Shown: positions 18,007-26,432, counted from the stretch's first letter. The stretch is 36,637 nt of DNA from an uncultured Prevotellaceae bacterium (GCA_947176655.1 CAMWRK010000001.1:1-36637), one strand, 5' to 3'. The notes: generated by a model not told the origin, from the letters alone. Made by a program: numbers and translations.

Positions 18007-18014
18007 CAAAATTA
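18007..18014 (-). promoter_or_regulatory. -7 box of the DUF4493/PCMD operon
   Basis: Minus-strand TAATTTTG (18007-18014) fits the Bacteroides -7 consensus and lies 93 nt upstream of the ATG at 17914. No TTTG occurs at the standard 19-21 spacing, which is common when an activator is needed. Support is the box and position only. Confidence 0.4.
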
Positions 18015-18045
18015 CCTTATTTATATTATACGCGCGCGAAATATT

Positions 18046-18066
18046 GGTAAAACCTTGCATTTTACC
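18046..18066. promoter_or_regulatory. Operator-like dyad upstream of the DUF4493 operon
   Basis: GGTAAAA (18046-18052) and TTTTACC (18060-18066) form a perfect 7-bp inverted repeat with a 7-nt spacer, centred about 55 nt upstream of the expected start site. That is the usual place for an activator site. It also lies between the cyclophilin end (18126) and the operon, so a role as cyclophilin terminator is possible, although no long T run follows. Confidence 0.4.
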
Positions 18067-18125
18067 GAATCTTCCTCAAAAATACACGGTTTCATCGCAA
18101 TGACAGCAAGTGCAAAAAACATTTT

Positions 18126-18845
18126 TCACTTCATCGCCGCCTCGGCATCCTTGCTGAGACGTTCCACCGAGGCACGGATGATGACCACATCCTCCAGCGG
18201 TCTGTCGTTGGTATCGGTGGGGCATTTCTGTATCTTTCCGACAATATCCAGTCCCTCTATGACCTCGCCGAAAACAGTGTACGCACCGTCCAAGTGCGGT
18301 GTGCCCCCATACATCTGATAGTCGCTTATCATGAACCTGTCAAGTTCAATTCCTCTTTCAGAAAGGTAAGATATAGCCTTCTTCAAATCGGCAGGAGCCA
18401 TCTTGCGCCCCCATACTATATAGAACTGCGAACCGCTGCTGCGGAAGTCGGGATTGACATCATCGCCCTCGCGTGCCGCCGCCACAGCGCCGCGCACATG
18501 GTACAGGTCTGGAAACACTATCTCTGCCGGCAGAGTGTAGTCCTGTCCGCCCTCGCCGAGAAGCGAATCCTTGTTGGCATTGCGGCTGTCGGGGTCACCG
18601 CCCTGAATCACGAAGCTCTCTATGACTCGGTGAAAGAGAAGTCCGTCGTAATATCCCGATGCGGCAAGACGCAGGAAGTTGTCCCTGTGCACCGGTGTCA
18701 TGTCGGACAGGGCTATGCGGATGTCGCCAAGCGAGGTCTCAAGATGTACCACACTGCGTTTCTCCTTACGAACTGCAAGAGCGGATACCGGCATCATGAA
18801 CAACAAGGCCAGCAGGCCGGCAAGAAAAGTTGATAGGCGTGTCAT
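18126..18845 (-). CDS. Exported cyclophilin-type peptidyl-prolyl isomerase
   Basis: A 239-residue protein with a signal peptide (MTRLSTFLAGLLALLFMMPVSALA), followed by the cyclophilin core. LETSLGDIRIALSDMTP leads into the domain, and the active-site segment GLLFHRVIESFVIQGGDP is clear. The later GSQFYIVWG and GGTPHLDGAYTVFGEVIEGLDIV are standard cyclophilin motifs, with the arginine and phenylalanine of the active site present. It catalyses cis-trans isomerisation of Xaa-Pro bonds in secreted proteins. A roughly 40-residue insertion sits between the catalytic halves (KMAPADLKKAISYLSERG). It lies just upstream of the DUF4493/PCMD operon on the same strand. Helping fold that operon's products is plausible but unproven. 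Confidence 0.92.
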   Translation of the reverse strand: MTRLSTFLAGLLALLFMMPVSALAVRKEKRSVVHLETSLGDIRIALSDMTPVHRDNFLRLAASGYYDGLLFHRVIESFVIQGGDPDSRNANKDSLLGEGGQDYTLPAEIVFPDLYHVRGAVAAAREGDDVNPDFRSSGSQFYIVWGRKMAPADLKKAISYLSERGIELDRFMISDYQMYGGTPHLDGAYTVFGEVIEGLDIVGKIQKCPTDTNDRPLEDVVIIRASVERLSKDAEAAMK

Positions 18846-18879
18846 CTGTTCTTTGGTTTATTTGTTACATAATGGCAAA

Positions 18880-18887
18880 CAAATGTA
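18880..18887 (-). promoter_or_regulatory. Possible -7 box of the cyclophilin gene
   Basis: Minus-strand TACATTTG (18880-18887) matches the -7 consensus, 34 nt upstream of the ATG at 18845. No matching -33 box is seen. Confidence 0.35.
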
Positions 18888-19018
18888 AATAATTTCCGTG
18901 AGATTTCCGCATTGACGGATTTAAAGATAAGAGATCGACATCTTCGGGGACACGAAAAGGCATGGCGACTGATTTGGATTGGCCAGAAATTGAAATTGTG
19001 TCAACAAAAACAGCCATA

Positions 19019-20659
19019 TTAATCTACCAGAACATCATTGCCCCGGATTATTCGATGATGCAATCCATCGCATCCGACAAATGCATCTCTGGCAATATGT
19101 TTCACGCCATGCGGAATAATTACAGTAGAAAGTTTTCTGCATCCGGCAAAAGCGTACCGGCCAATGTCACATATCCCATCCGGAAGGACAAGAACTTCAG
19201 GAGTGTTGACAAAAGCATACGAACCTATGGCAGTCACTTCTGGCAGGAAACGCGTTGTGGCACAGCCGAGAACCAGTCTGCCAGTCCTTCTCTCAACGAT
19301 TGAGTTTGAACCGTCAGATTTGTAGACCGTATTGTCTTTGGCAACTGTTATGGCCACGCATCTCTCACTGTAACGGAATGCCGTGGAATCAATGCCAGCC
19401 ACCGAAGCTGGGATGTCAATGGATGTAATGCCGCTTCCCTCAAATGCAAAAGCGTCTATATACCTGACTCCGTCCGGAATGACCGTACCGTTACATCCTG
19501 CCAACAATGCGCCGTTCGATGTCCGGATGATGGCGTTGCAATTGTTACGGGAATCATAGTATCTATTCTTCGGATCTACAACAATAGAGTGCAACGATAC
19601 ACAACCGGAAAACATACCGTTCCCCAGTTCCTTGACTCCATCCGGAATATAAATGCTGTCCAATGACGTGCAGTCTCCGAACTGCCCTCCCTTTTCAAAG
19701 CATGTCAGTGTGCATGGCAGAATGACACGCTTTAGCGAATGACATCTCCAGAAGGCATCAGCACTGACAGTAGCCACACCCTCCGGTATCGTTATGCTAT
19801 GCAGGTTGATGCAATACTGAAAGGCACTCTCGCCAATGACATCCACGCCGGAGGGAATTACTGTTGTGCAGCAACCTCTGACGAGACAACCTCCCTCTAT
19901 TATCGCATTGCAGTTTTCTCTTGAGTCGTAAACCCCATTCCTTTCGTCCACAGTTATTGATGTAACATTTGGACAATAGTAGAATGCTTCCCCGTCAACC
20001 ATTTCCACAGTAGACGAAATATGTATCTTTGTCAGATCGGGACACCTATAGAAAGCGTACTTGCAAATGTTTTTTATTCCTTCGGGAATGATAACAGAAT
20101 CAACAAGACAACCGTCGTAGGCCGCTCCGCGTATACATTCGACGGAAGAAGGAATTTTTGTTCCCTTGCATCCATAGACAAGGCCATTGCTTCTTGTTAG
20201 GATTATAGCGTTGCACCTGTCTCTGCTGTCAAATATCCTGTTGCCGTCATCTACGTAAATCGACGACAAAGCGATGCAGTAAGAAAAGACATATTCGCCT
20301 ATAACCCTCACACTGGCAGGAATATGTATCGCCTCCATGTCCGTACAAGCACAGAAAGCACTGTCGCATATCTCTTCTATACCGTTGCTTATGTCGACTT
20401 GCCTTATGCTACTGCACCGGGCAAACGCAGAATTCCCAATACCTCTTACATAATATGTCTTACCATTGTGGCGAATCTTGGCTGGAATATTCAGGACAGC
20501 GTCCTTGAATGGATACCCATCATTCCATGCCACAATATTGACGGAATCCTTGCAGATAACCTTGTACTGAAAACCTGATTCGACAAAAGTGGAATCAGCC
20601 TTTGCACACAGTATCGGAAATAATACCGCAAGGCAAAATATGTACAGCCTTTTCAACAT
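19019..20659 (-). CDS. BspA-like leucine-rich repeat surface protein
   Basis: A 546-residue protein with signal peptide (MLKRLYIFCLAVLFPILCAKA), then a series of LRR_5/BspA-type repeats, each running roughly IPxGVxxIGxxAFxxCxxLxxIxI, through to the C-terminus. A longer super-repeat NxxYDSRxxCNAIIxxxxGxLxxGC recurs at least three times (DSRDRCNAII, DSRENCNAII, DSRNNCNAII), with a degenerate fourth (KSDGSNSIVERRTGRLVLGC). BspA-type proteins bind host matrix or other bacteria; target here unknown. No sorting tail or anchor is visible at the C-terminus (RGNDVLVD). It follows the truncated gene at 20678 by 18 nt and is 173 nt from the cyclophilin. Confidence 0.88.
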   Translation of the reverse strand: MLKRLYIFCLAVLFPILCAKADSTFVESGFQYKVICKDSVNIVAWNDGYPFKDAVLNIPAKIRHNGKTYYVRGIGNSAFARCSSIRQVDISNGIEEICDSAFCACTDMEAIHIPASVRVIGEYVFSYCIALSSIYVDDGNRIFDSRDRCNAIILTRSNGLVYGCKGTKIPSSVECIRGAAYDGCLVDSVIIPEGIKNICKYAFYRCPDLTKIHISSTVEMVDGEAFYYCPNVTSITVDERNGVYDSRENCNAIIEGGCLVRGCCTTVIPSGVDVIGESAFQYCINLHSITIPEGVATVSADAFWRCHSLKRVILPCTLTCFEKGGQFGDCTSLDSIYIPDGVKELGNGMFSGCVSLHSIVVDPKNRYYDSRNNCNAIIRTSNGALLAGCNGTVIPDGVRYIDAFAFEGSGITSIDIPASVAGIDSTAFRYSERCVAITVAKDNTVYKSDGSNSIVERRTGRLVLGCATTRFLPEVTAIGSYAFVNTPEVLVLPDGICDIGRYAFAGCRKLSTVIIPHGVKHIARDAFVGCDGLHHRIIRGNDVLVD

Positions 20660-20677
20660 ACCGTTACAAATTATGTT

Positions 20678-21088
20678 TTATTTAGATGGTTTAAATATAA
20701 CGCCTACTATTTTCCAACCATTCTGAAAATTTCCATTAGGTTTTATTTTGCCTCCGTCATAAGATGTCTTTTGTGTGTCGAAAATGCTGTATCCAGTGAA
20801 ATTTATTTGGCCTTTGCTGTAAGATTTGACATATGCCATATGGCCATTGCCATTTTCATCTTCGAGCAAAATACCATTTATTGATTTACAATTGTTATCA
20901 TCACAAAAAAATGCGTTTGCTTCATTAGCAGAAGAAAATGTCTCGTAACCAGAGAAAAGTTTTTTTGTAGTTGTTGTGCCATCAGAATTCTTAGTAGTTC
21001 CTATTGGGAATCTATCATTCAATTTCATTAGTGTGCTAATGGACATTGATGAACTTTCCGGTGTCCAACTGTAGAATCCAACAGCCAA
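20678..21088 (-). pseudogene. 5'-truncated AT-rich gene joined to an IS30 end
   Basis: The frame encodes about 136 residues, but the only available start is a TTG at 21088 and the frame stays open upstream for another 11 codons (ILHNFALAV before GFYSW). That upstream part looks like the last residues of an IS30 transposase, so the gene's own 5' end has been lost. The remaining protein is rich in Asn, Lys and Ser, has two close Cys (FFCDDNNCKSI) and a segment NGNGHMAYVKSYSKGQINF ending GWKIVGVIFKPSK. The region is clearly richer in A+T than its neighbours. I do not recognise the family. A papain-like or secreted toxin-type fold is conceivable because of the Cys and His, but this is a guess. 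Confidence 0.55.
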
Positions 21089-21095
21089 TGCAAAG

Positions 21096-21320
21096 TTATG
21101 TAATATTTTGCATAGAACTATTCAATGGTGTATCAAAATTAAGTTTTTCTCTGGGTCTTCTGTTCAATTTCTTCTGAATCTTCCTGATATTCCCATCCGT
21201 AAAGTCTGCGAAGTTCGCTTTCTTGGGTATATATTTCCTGACGTGCTTGTTTGCATGCTCAATGGCTCCCTTCTGTCATGATGCATACGAATCCGCAAAA
21301 TACACTATGACCTTTTTCTC
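21096..21320 (-). mobile_element. Decayed IS30-family transposase, C-terminal remnant
   Basis: Minus-strand translation gives VYFADSYAS, a stop, then QKGAIEHANKHVRKYIPKK, KANFADFTDGNIRKIQKKL and NRRPREKLNFDTP, stopping at 21096. This matches the IS30 DDE domain end (DPYSSWQRGTNENTNGLIR then LNNRPRKxLNF). A stop sits where a Trp is expected (TGG to TGA), and the typical final residues NFALAV continue in another frame, so the gene is frameshifted and dead. No left end or upstream half is seen; it is a fragment rather than a full element. Confidence 0.75.
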
Positions 21321-22003
21321 TGTTCTTCAGCCGTCATCTGCACTCACAAGCCTTCCGGAGTGCCTTCGCTGGGACGTCTTCCGCTCTTCGGCATGGACAC
21401 ATTTCTGTCATTATATTTCCTGAATGCCATCGGGCATTCCCAAGAGACCCCAACCAGTCTCTCCCATGCCCCTTCACAGCCTCCGGGACACATCCTCGCG
21501 ATGTCCCGGTTCAAACATCGTGGTCTTGGAGGCGAAGACCATTGAGCTTGGCCTCCAAGACCACGGTCTTTCGACCCGAAGACCACGGTGTCTCTGGCGG
21601 GGGTATGCGAGATGTCCGACACAGGATGTCATTACGTGCCTTCACCCGCCGATGGCATATCATAGCAACGCCCTATAATACAACAAGATATAGCAAGTCA
21701 AGAACAAGCAACAGAAGACACCATGAGCGTTGGAACCCCACATGGTCTGTCATGTCTCCTTCTGTTTTACACACGGTCTCCGACTTTTATACTGACGACA
21801 CCGGCCAAGCCCAACTGACTACACCGCTAACGTGTAAAGATTTTTTTTGATAGAAACACCCTGTATACAAAAAGCCCCCCCCTCTTCACTCAACGCTCAT
21901 CAGCTCATCCATATATATAATGTATACACCTACCAGCCGCACCAATATCCGCCGCTTCCCCGATTTTTTATCCCTTACGTGCCGAAATCCGAAGTTTTTT
22001 GTC
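21321..22003. other. Non-coding stretch with repeat cluster and homopolymer runs
   Basis: No convincing gene in 683 bp. It contains the repeat cluster at 21519-21589, a run of nine T (21840 region) and a run of eight C (21875-21882). Codon-like frames here are short and disagree. It is probably debris left by the IS30 insertion. Confidence 0.6.
21519..21589. repeat. 15-bp inverted repeat and 22-bp-period direct repeats
   Basis: CGTGGTCTTGGAGGC (21519-21533) and its exact reverse complement (21551-21565) are separated by 17 nt. The core AAGACC recurs at 21535, 21557 and 21579, exactly 22 bp apart, and AAGACCACGGT occurs twice (21557, 21579). The arrangement does not match any element that I can name. 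Confidence 0.8.
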
Positions 22004-22011
22004 TAAATTTG
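22004..22011 (+). promoter_or_regulatory. -7 box directly before the C11 peptidase start
   Basis: TAAATTTG (22004-22011) ends 5 nt before the ATG at 22017. The normal start-site distance would place transcription initiation at the ATG itself, so the mRNA would be leaderless. No TTTG at the -33 position, so moderate support only. Confidence 0.4.
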
Positions 22012-22016
22012 CAGAC

Positions 22017-23243
22017 ATGAAGAATATTGTACACCTTTTTATATTATTTATATCCGGCATACTCATTCCAACCCTGTTCATGACTTCCTGCGGCGACGAA
22101 CTGCCATATCCAGACGAAAAACTCGGAGGAAACACCGTAATCATATACATGGGAGCGGACAACAGCCTGTCCGGCAACGCGTACTCCGACCTCGAAGAGA
22201 TGCAAAGAGCCGTGCGCGACATTCCGGACGATTGCCAACTGGTGGTGTACAAGGACGGAGAACTGAAACCCGCGATATACCGTTTCACGAACAAAGGCAG
22301 GACAACATGGAAAGAGTTTGGGGAGGAGCACAACAGTGCTGATCCGGCCACGGCACGGAGCATCCTGCAGGACATCGTCAGAGATTTCCCGTCCAGGAAA
22401 TATTCGCTGATTCTGTGGAGCCACGGTTCCGGATGGATGGCTCCGCCGACCAGTTCCCCGCAGAAAGCCATCATACAGGACAAGAACACGGGCAACACGC
22501 AGACAGGTGGCACATCGTCACAGGGCAGCTGGCTCGGCATCGATGAGCTGGCCGACATACTGGCAACATTGCCCCGCATGGAGTACATCATGTTCGACGC
22601 ATGCTACATGCAGAGCGTGGAAGTCGCGGCAGAGCTGTACAGCTATACGGACTACATCATCGGCTCGCCGACAGAGATTCCGGGAGCCGGAGCACCATAC
22701 CACCTGACACTGAAGGCCATGTGCCGTGCCGACATACAGGGCATCATAGACAATTATGCGGCTGCATATCCGGGAAACTACGGTGTGCTGCTCTCCGCCG
22801 TGTCATGTGCTGAGTTTCCGGCTTTCTGCGAAGCCACGGCAAAATGCATTCCCCTCGCCTTCAACAAGGAAAACATGCCATCTCTGGCCGGAATACAGAT
22901 CTATGCTCCGGCCTTCGGTACGTCCCTGCCATATCAGAAAAGTATGCCGGTGCCATACGACATGCGCTCCGCCATGCACCGCGTGCTTCCGGACGAGACC
23001 TGCGAGATCTGGGAGAAACAGTGGAGAAAGACCATCCTGTACCCTGTAAAGGCCGAAGGATGGGTAAGCATCTACGACAGCTACAGATACGGCCACTTCC
23101 ACTGCACCATGACTGACCCGGAGCACTACGGAGGCATCTCCATGAACATCCCGGACAGCAAATACGACACCAAGGGGTGGAACAAGGAGTTTGCACAGAC
23201 AGAATGGTACAAGGCCGGCAGCTGGGAGCAGACAGGATGGTAG
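22017..23243 (+). CDS. Clostripain-like (C11) cysteine peptidase, lipoprotein
   Basis: A 408-residue protein beginning MKNIVHLFILFISGILIPTL with the lipobox FMTSC (Cys25), so it is tethered to the cell envelope. The peptidase C11 fold is clear: NTVIIYMGADNSLSGNAYSDLE at the entry strand, the catalytic His at 136 in ILWSHGSGWM and catalytic Cys at 196 in MFDACYMQSVEV. The rest follows the C11 pattern to the C-terminus. C11 enzymes cut after basic residues (Arg/Lys), acting on secreted or surface proteins. An Arg-specific envelope peptidase in this genome region is notable given the Arg-Ala/Ser steps in the fimbrillin and DUF4493 proteins. The ATG at 22017 is preferred to an upstream TTG at 21999, which would place charged residues before the signal. 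Confidence 0.92.
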   Translation: MKNIVHLFILFISGILIPTLFMTSCGDELPYPDEKLGGNTVIIYMGADNSLSGNAYSDLEEMQRAVRDIPDDCQLVVYKDGELKPAIYRFTNKGRTTWKEFGEEHNSADPATARSILQDIVRDFPSRKYSLILWSHGSGWMAPPTSSPQKAIIQDKNTGNTQTGGTSSQGSWLGIDELADILATLPRMEYIMFDACYMQSVEVAAELYSYTDYIIGSPTEIPGAGAPYHLTLKAMCRADIQGIIDNYAAAYPGNYGVLLSAVSCAEFPAFCEATAKCIPLAFNKENMPSLAGIQIYAPAFGTSLPYQKSMPVPYDMRSAMHRVLPDETCEIWEKQWRKTILYPVKAEGWVSIYDSYRYGHFHCTMTDPEHYGGISMNIPDSKYDTKGWNKEFAQTEWYKAGSWEQTGW

Positions 23244-23336
23244 GAGCCGGGACGGGGGAATCTGCGGCGACATGCCCAATACGGAGACTTTCGCAATATT
23301 TAACGGACAGCCCTCGGTATTGTCGGAAAATAACAT

Positions 23337-23344
23337 TAAATTTG
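23337..23344 (+). promoter_or_regulatory. Possible -7 box of the Xaa-Pro aminopeptidase gene
   Basis: TAAATTTG (23337-23344) lies 36 nt upstream of the ATG at 23380. No -33 match at the proper distance. Confidence 0.35.
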
Positions 23345-23379
23345 CACGGGAATATTCATTAAATTCAAATCGTATATCT

Positions 23380-24780
23380 ATGCTATTCGACAGAGAGACA
23401 TACATACAACGCCGCCGCGTGTTGCGCGAACGTATCGGCAGCGGACTGATTGTTATGACAGGCAACAACCTGTCACCGGTCAACTATCCGGCCAACGCAT
23501 ACCGTTTCCGTCAGGACAGCACATTCCTGTACTACTTCGGGCAGCACCGTGAAGGACTCGTTGGTGTCATCGATGCCGACAGTGGCAGCGAATGGCTCAT
23601 CGGCAACGACATAGACATAGAGGACATCGTGTGGTTCGGTAGCGTGGACAGCGTGGCAGACATGGCACGGCAGAGCGGCGTGGCCAACTCCGCCCCTATG
23701 GCCAGACTGAAAGAACTGACGGACAAAGCAGCGAAACAGGGACGCAGGCTCCACTTCCTGCCCCCATACCGCCACGACCTGATGATACAACTGATGGACC
23801 TCACCGGCATACACCCGTCCGAGCAGAGAGCCAAGGCAAGCACCGAACTCATCATGGCCGTAATAGACCAGCGTGCCGTAAAGTCGGCAGAAGAGATTGC
23901 CGAAATAGAACGTGCATGCGCCATAGGTCATGAAATGCACACCACGGCCATGAAGATGGCACGCCCGGGAATCACGGAACAGGAGATATGCGGTCGCATA
24001 TCCGGCATAGCATCGGCCAAGGGGTGCATGGTGTCATTCTCGCCAATAGTGACAATGCACGGCGAGATCATGCACGGATACCCCAGCACGGCACCTCTGG
24101 AACAGGGACGCCTGCTGCTGTGCGATTGCGGTGCAGAGACCAATGAGAACTACTGTTCCGACCATACGCGAACGACGCCGATTGGCGGACGCTACACACA
24201 ACGCCAGCGCGAGATATACAGCATCGTGGAGGAATGTCACGATCTGGCTCTCTCCGTTGCCGCACCGGGTGTCAAATGGCTGGACGTACACATGGACGTA
24301 TGCCGTCTGATGGCCACACGCCTGAAGGAGCTGGGGCTCATGAAGGGCGATGTGGAAGAGGCCGTGCGTCAGGGCGCACACGCCATGTTCCTGCCCCACG
24401 GACTGGGACACATGATGGGAATGGACGTGCACGATATGGAGGGTCTGGGACAGACCTTCGTGGGTTTCGACGACGAGGTGCGCCCCAACACCGAACAGTT
24501 CGGCACCAACTGTCTGCGCTGCGGACGCAGGCTTCAGGAGGGATGGGTCATGACGGACGAACCGGGCATATACTTCATCCCGGCCCTCATCGACGACTGG
24601 AGGGCACGCGGGCTGCACAAGGACTTCATCAACTATGACCTGCTGGAGACGTACAAGGACTTCGGCGGCATACGCATAGAGGATGATATTCTCATCACCG
24701 GAGACGGATGCCGCTTCATCGGCGACAGGCTGATTCCTTATCACATGGACGAGGTGGAAGCGTTTGTTAATCAACAATAA
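23380..24780 (+). CDS. pepP: Xaa-Pro aminopeptidase (M24B)
   Basis: A 466-residue cytoplasmic protein with the two aminopeptidase P domains. The N-terminal domain covers about 1-170. In the C-terminal pita-bread domain the five metal ligands can be placed: D249 (CDCGAETN), D261 (YCSDHTRT), H344 (HGLGHMMGMDVHD), E394 (TDEPGIYF) and E434 (GGIRIEDDI). It removes N-terminal residues that precede proline, using two metal ions (usually Mn). The start is set at 23380 (MLFDRETYIQRR), the usual family N-terminus; the in-frame extension to 23191 overlaps the previous gene and is unrelated. It is co-directional with the C11 peptidase, 136 nt away, with its own putative -7 box. Confidence 0.95.
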   Translation: MLFDRETYIQRRRVLRERIGSGLIVMTGNNLSPVNYPANAYRFRQDSTFLYYFGQHREGLVGVIDADSGSEWLIGNDIDIEDIVWFGSVDSVADMARQSGVANSAPMARLKELTDKAAKQGRRLHFLPPYRHDLMIQLMDLTGIHPSEQRAKASTELIMAVIDQRAVKSAEEIAEIERACAIGHEMHTTAMKMARPGITEQEICGRISGIASAKGCMVSFSPIVTMHGEIMHGYPSTAPLEQGRLLLCDCGAETNENYCSDHTRTTPIGGRYTQRQREIYSIVEECHDLALSVAAPGVKWLDVHMDVCRLMATRLKELGLMKGDVEEAVRQGAHAMFLPHGLGHMMGMDVHDMEGLGQTFVGFDDEVRPNTEQFGTNCLRCGRRLQEGWVMTDEPGIYFIPALIDDWRARGLHKDFINYDLLETYKDFGGIRIEDDILITGDGCRFIGDRLIPYHMDEVEAFVNQQ

Positions 24781-24847
24781 TATGTAGAGCGGCTTTCCAT
24801 ATTAATACATTAATTCCACCATTAGCTATATCACTCAAAACTGTAAC

Positions 24848-25195
24848 ATGAAGAAAATACCATTTTATATTGCAGTATTATATTGCATTTGTCTTCATTT
24901 ATATTTGAAGCAACAACATTTAATATCTGCATTTGAGCAAAAAACACCTATATTTTCACAAAATATAGAAGCATTAACACTTGAAGAAGAAAAAGCAGGC
25001 TATGAACGCAGGATTTCTACACTTACCGAAAATATTCGGTATGTCATAAACCCAGAAACGGGAAAAGATTCGGCTGTACTAAATGGTTACATTCATGATG
25101 TTGAATGTAAAGGATTCGGCAACCTTAACTGTAATAGTTTTTCGGACTTCCATGACAAAGACGAGCCGAACAAATGCAAATTCACATGGCTGTAG
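24848..25195 (+). CDS. Small NVEALA-like exported peptide
   Basis: A 115-residue protein with a short basic start and hydrophobic core (MKKIPFYIAVLYCICLHLYL), then the motif SQNIEALTLEEE (about 38-49), which resembles the conserved NVEALA segment of a Bacteroidales family of small secreted proteins. The C-terminal half has spaced Cys in VECKGFGNLNCNSFSDF and KCKFTWL, as is common in that family. Base composition is richer in A+T than the flanking genes. The next gene, 31 nt downstream, encodes a 6-bladed propeller lipoprotein, the usual NVEALA partner. Function of the family is unknown; I call it on motif plus partner, not on close identity. Confidence 0.6.
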   Translation: MKKIPFYIAVLYCICLHLYLKQQHLISAFEQKTPIFSQNIEALTLEEEKAGYERRISTLTENIRYVINPETGKDSAVLNGYIHDVECKGFGNLNCNSFSDFHDKDEPNKCKFTWL

Positions 25196-25226
25196 CGTTA
25201 TGTAATCATACACGTCTTCTTAACAC

Positions 25227-26393
25227 ATGAGCATGAATACCAAGACATACATTACTGCATTAATCTGCATTATATGCGCGGTATATGCCTGTACAGAAGC
25301 ACGCCATAGCGAAGCACGCATATGTGAAACGGTCAGCAACACACAGTCCAGCGATTATTGTGCAGATACGTTGCTATTCCATGAATGCATGGAAATACAC
25401 TTACAGGACTCCGTACGAGAAGCCTTTGTCAGCAGAATTGACAGGCTTATCATAACTGGCGACACTCTCTATATCACTGATACCAAACAGCGCTCTGTAG
25501 TGGCGTTCAACACCAAGGGAGAATACCTGTTCCGCATCAATCACCGCGGACATGGAAACAAAGAATACACCGATCTGATAGACGTGGCCTACGACAAATG
25601 GAAACATGAACTGCTGTTCCTCGTATACCCCAAGGCAATCTTTCACTACACTCCTGACGGTCGGCACATACGGACAACTCCCGTTGAAGAGGCATACACA
25701 GACATATGCGCAGACTCCACATTCTACTATCTGGCAGAGGAGACGTATACAAATGGGATAATGACAGACAAGGCTCTGGCCATAATGAACAAAAACAGTC
25801 TGAACATAACACGCACTATTGACATCGAACACGAACAAGCTCCGTTCTGCTCCTTGGGGCGTAAGTTGTACTCCGGAGTTGGAGACCGTATATGGTTCAC
25901 ACGCAAGTTCGATTACACGCTATACTCTTTCTCCAATGGCATTGCACTGTCGGATGTTATCGTCAATTATGGCTCCAGGGAGATGGGGTGTCAGGACAGG
26001 AGCACACGATGGGACTGCATGGAACTGGCACGGTATGCAAACGAAAATAACTACGTGTATGGCATGCACAATATCTGTGACGGACAGCATACTATGGTGT
26101 TCTCTACCAATCAAAACGATATTAATGTCATGGACAAGAAGAAGCATAGCAGCATATCATACCGGGGGATAGTACAATCAACATACGGCACCCAGTTGAG
26201 GCACTATGCCGTGATTGACGGTTCCGACGCCAAATGTGTATTCTTCTTTTGGCCGGAAGAGTACGACAGTGCACGCCGATCACTCCGGGAGAATCCGGAT
26301 ATAACCATGAAAGTGAGCACGGAGTACCTTCGTCTGTTGGCGACAACCGATGGACGGCACAATCCGGTTCTCTTCATATACACTCCCAGATAG
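25227..26393 (+). CDS. 6-bladed beta-propeller lipoprotein
   Basis: A 388-residue protein (start 25227; an ATG at 25233 is equally possible) with signal and lipobox CIICAVYACTEA (Cys about 22). The mature part shows propeller blades: RIDRLIITGDTLYITD, SVVAFNTKGEYLFRINHRG, GNKEYTDLIDVAYD and FHYTPDGRHIRTTPVEE, the pattern of the Bacteroidales 6-bladed propeller family often annotated next to NVEALA peptides. The order and 31-nt gap suggest an operon. It may be surface exposed and bind the peptide or a substrate. No catalytic motif is visible. Confidence 0.75.
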   Translation: MSMNTKTYITALICIICAVYACTEARHSEARICETVSNTQSSDYCADTLLFHECMEIHLQDSVREAFVSRIDRLIITGDTLYITDTKQRSVVAFNTKGEYLFRINHRGHGNKEYTDLIDVAYDKWKHELLFLVYPKAIFHYTPDGRHIRTTPVEEAYTDICADSTFYYLAEETYTNGIMTDKALAIMNKNSLNITRTIDIEHEQAPFCSLGRKLYSGVGDRIWFTRKFDYTLYSFSNGIALSDVIVNYGSREMGCQDRSTRWDCMELARYANENNYVYGMHNICDGQHTMVFSTNQNDINVMDKKKHSSISYRGIVQSTYGTQLRHYAVIDGSDAKCVFFFWPEEYDSARRSLRENPDITMKVSTEYLRLLATTDGRHNPVLFIYTPR

Positions 26394-26432
26394 TGCAACC
26401 TTACAACACAAAATACGCCATATAGCACCAGA

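Noticed and set aside
21875..21882. Run of eight C upstream of the C11 peptidase as phase-variation tract
   Set aside because: It lies about 120 bp before the promoter box and outside any frame, so a length change has no visible effect.
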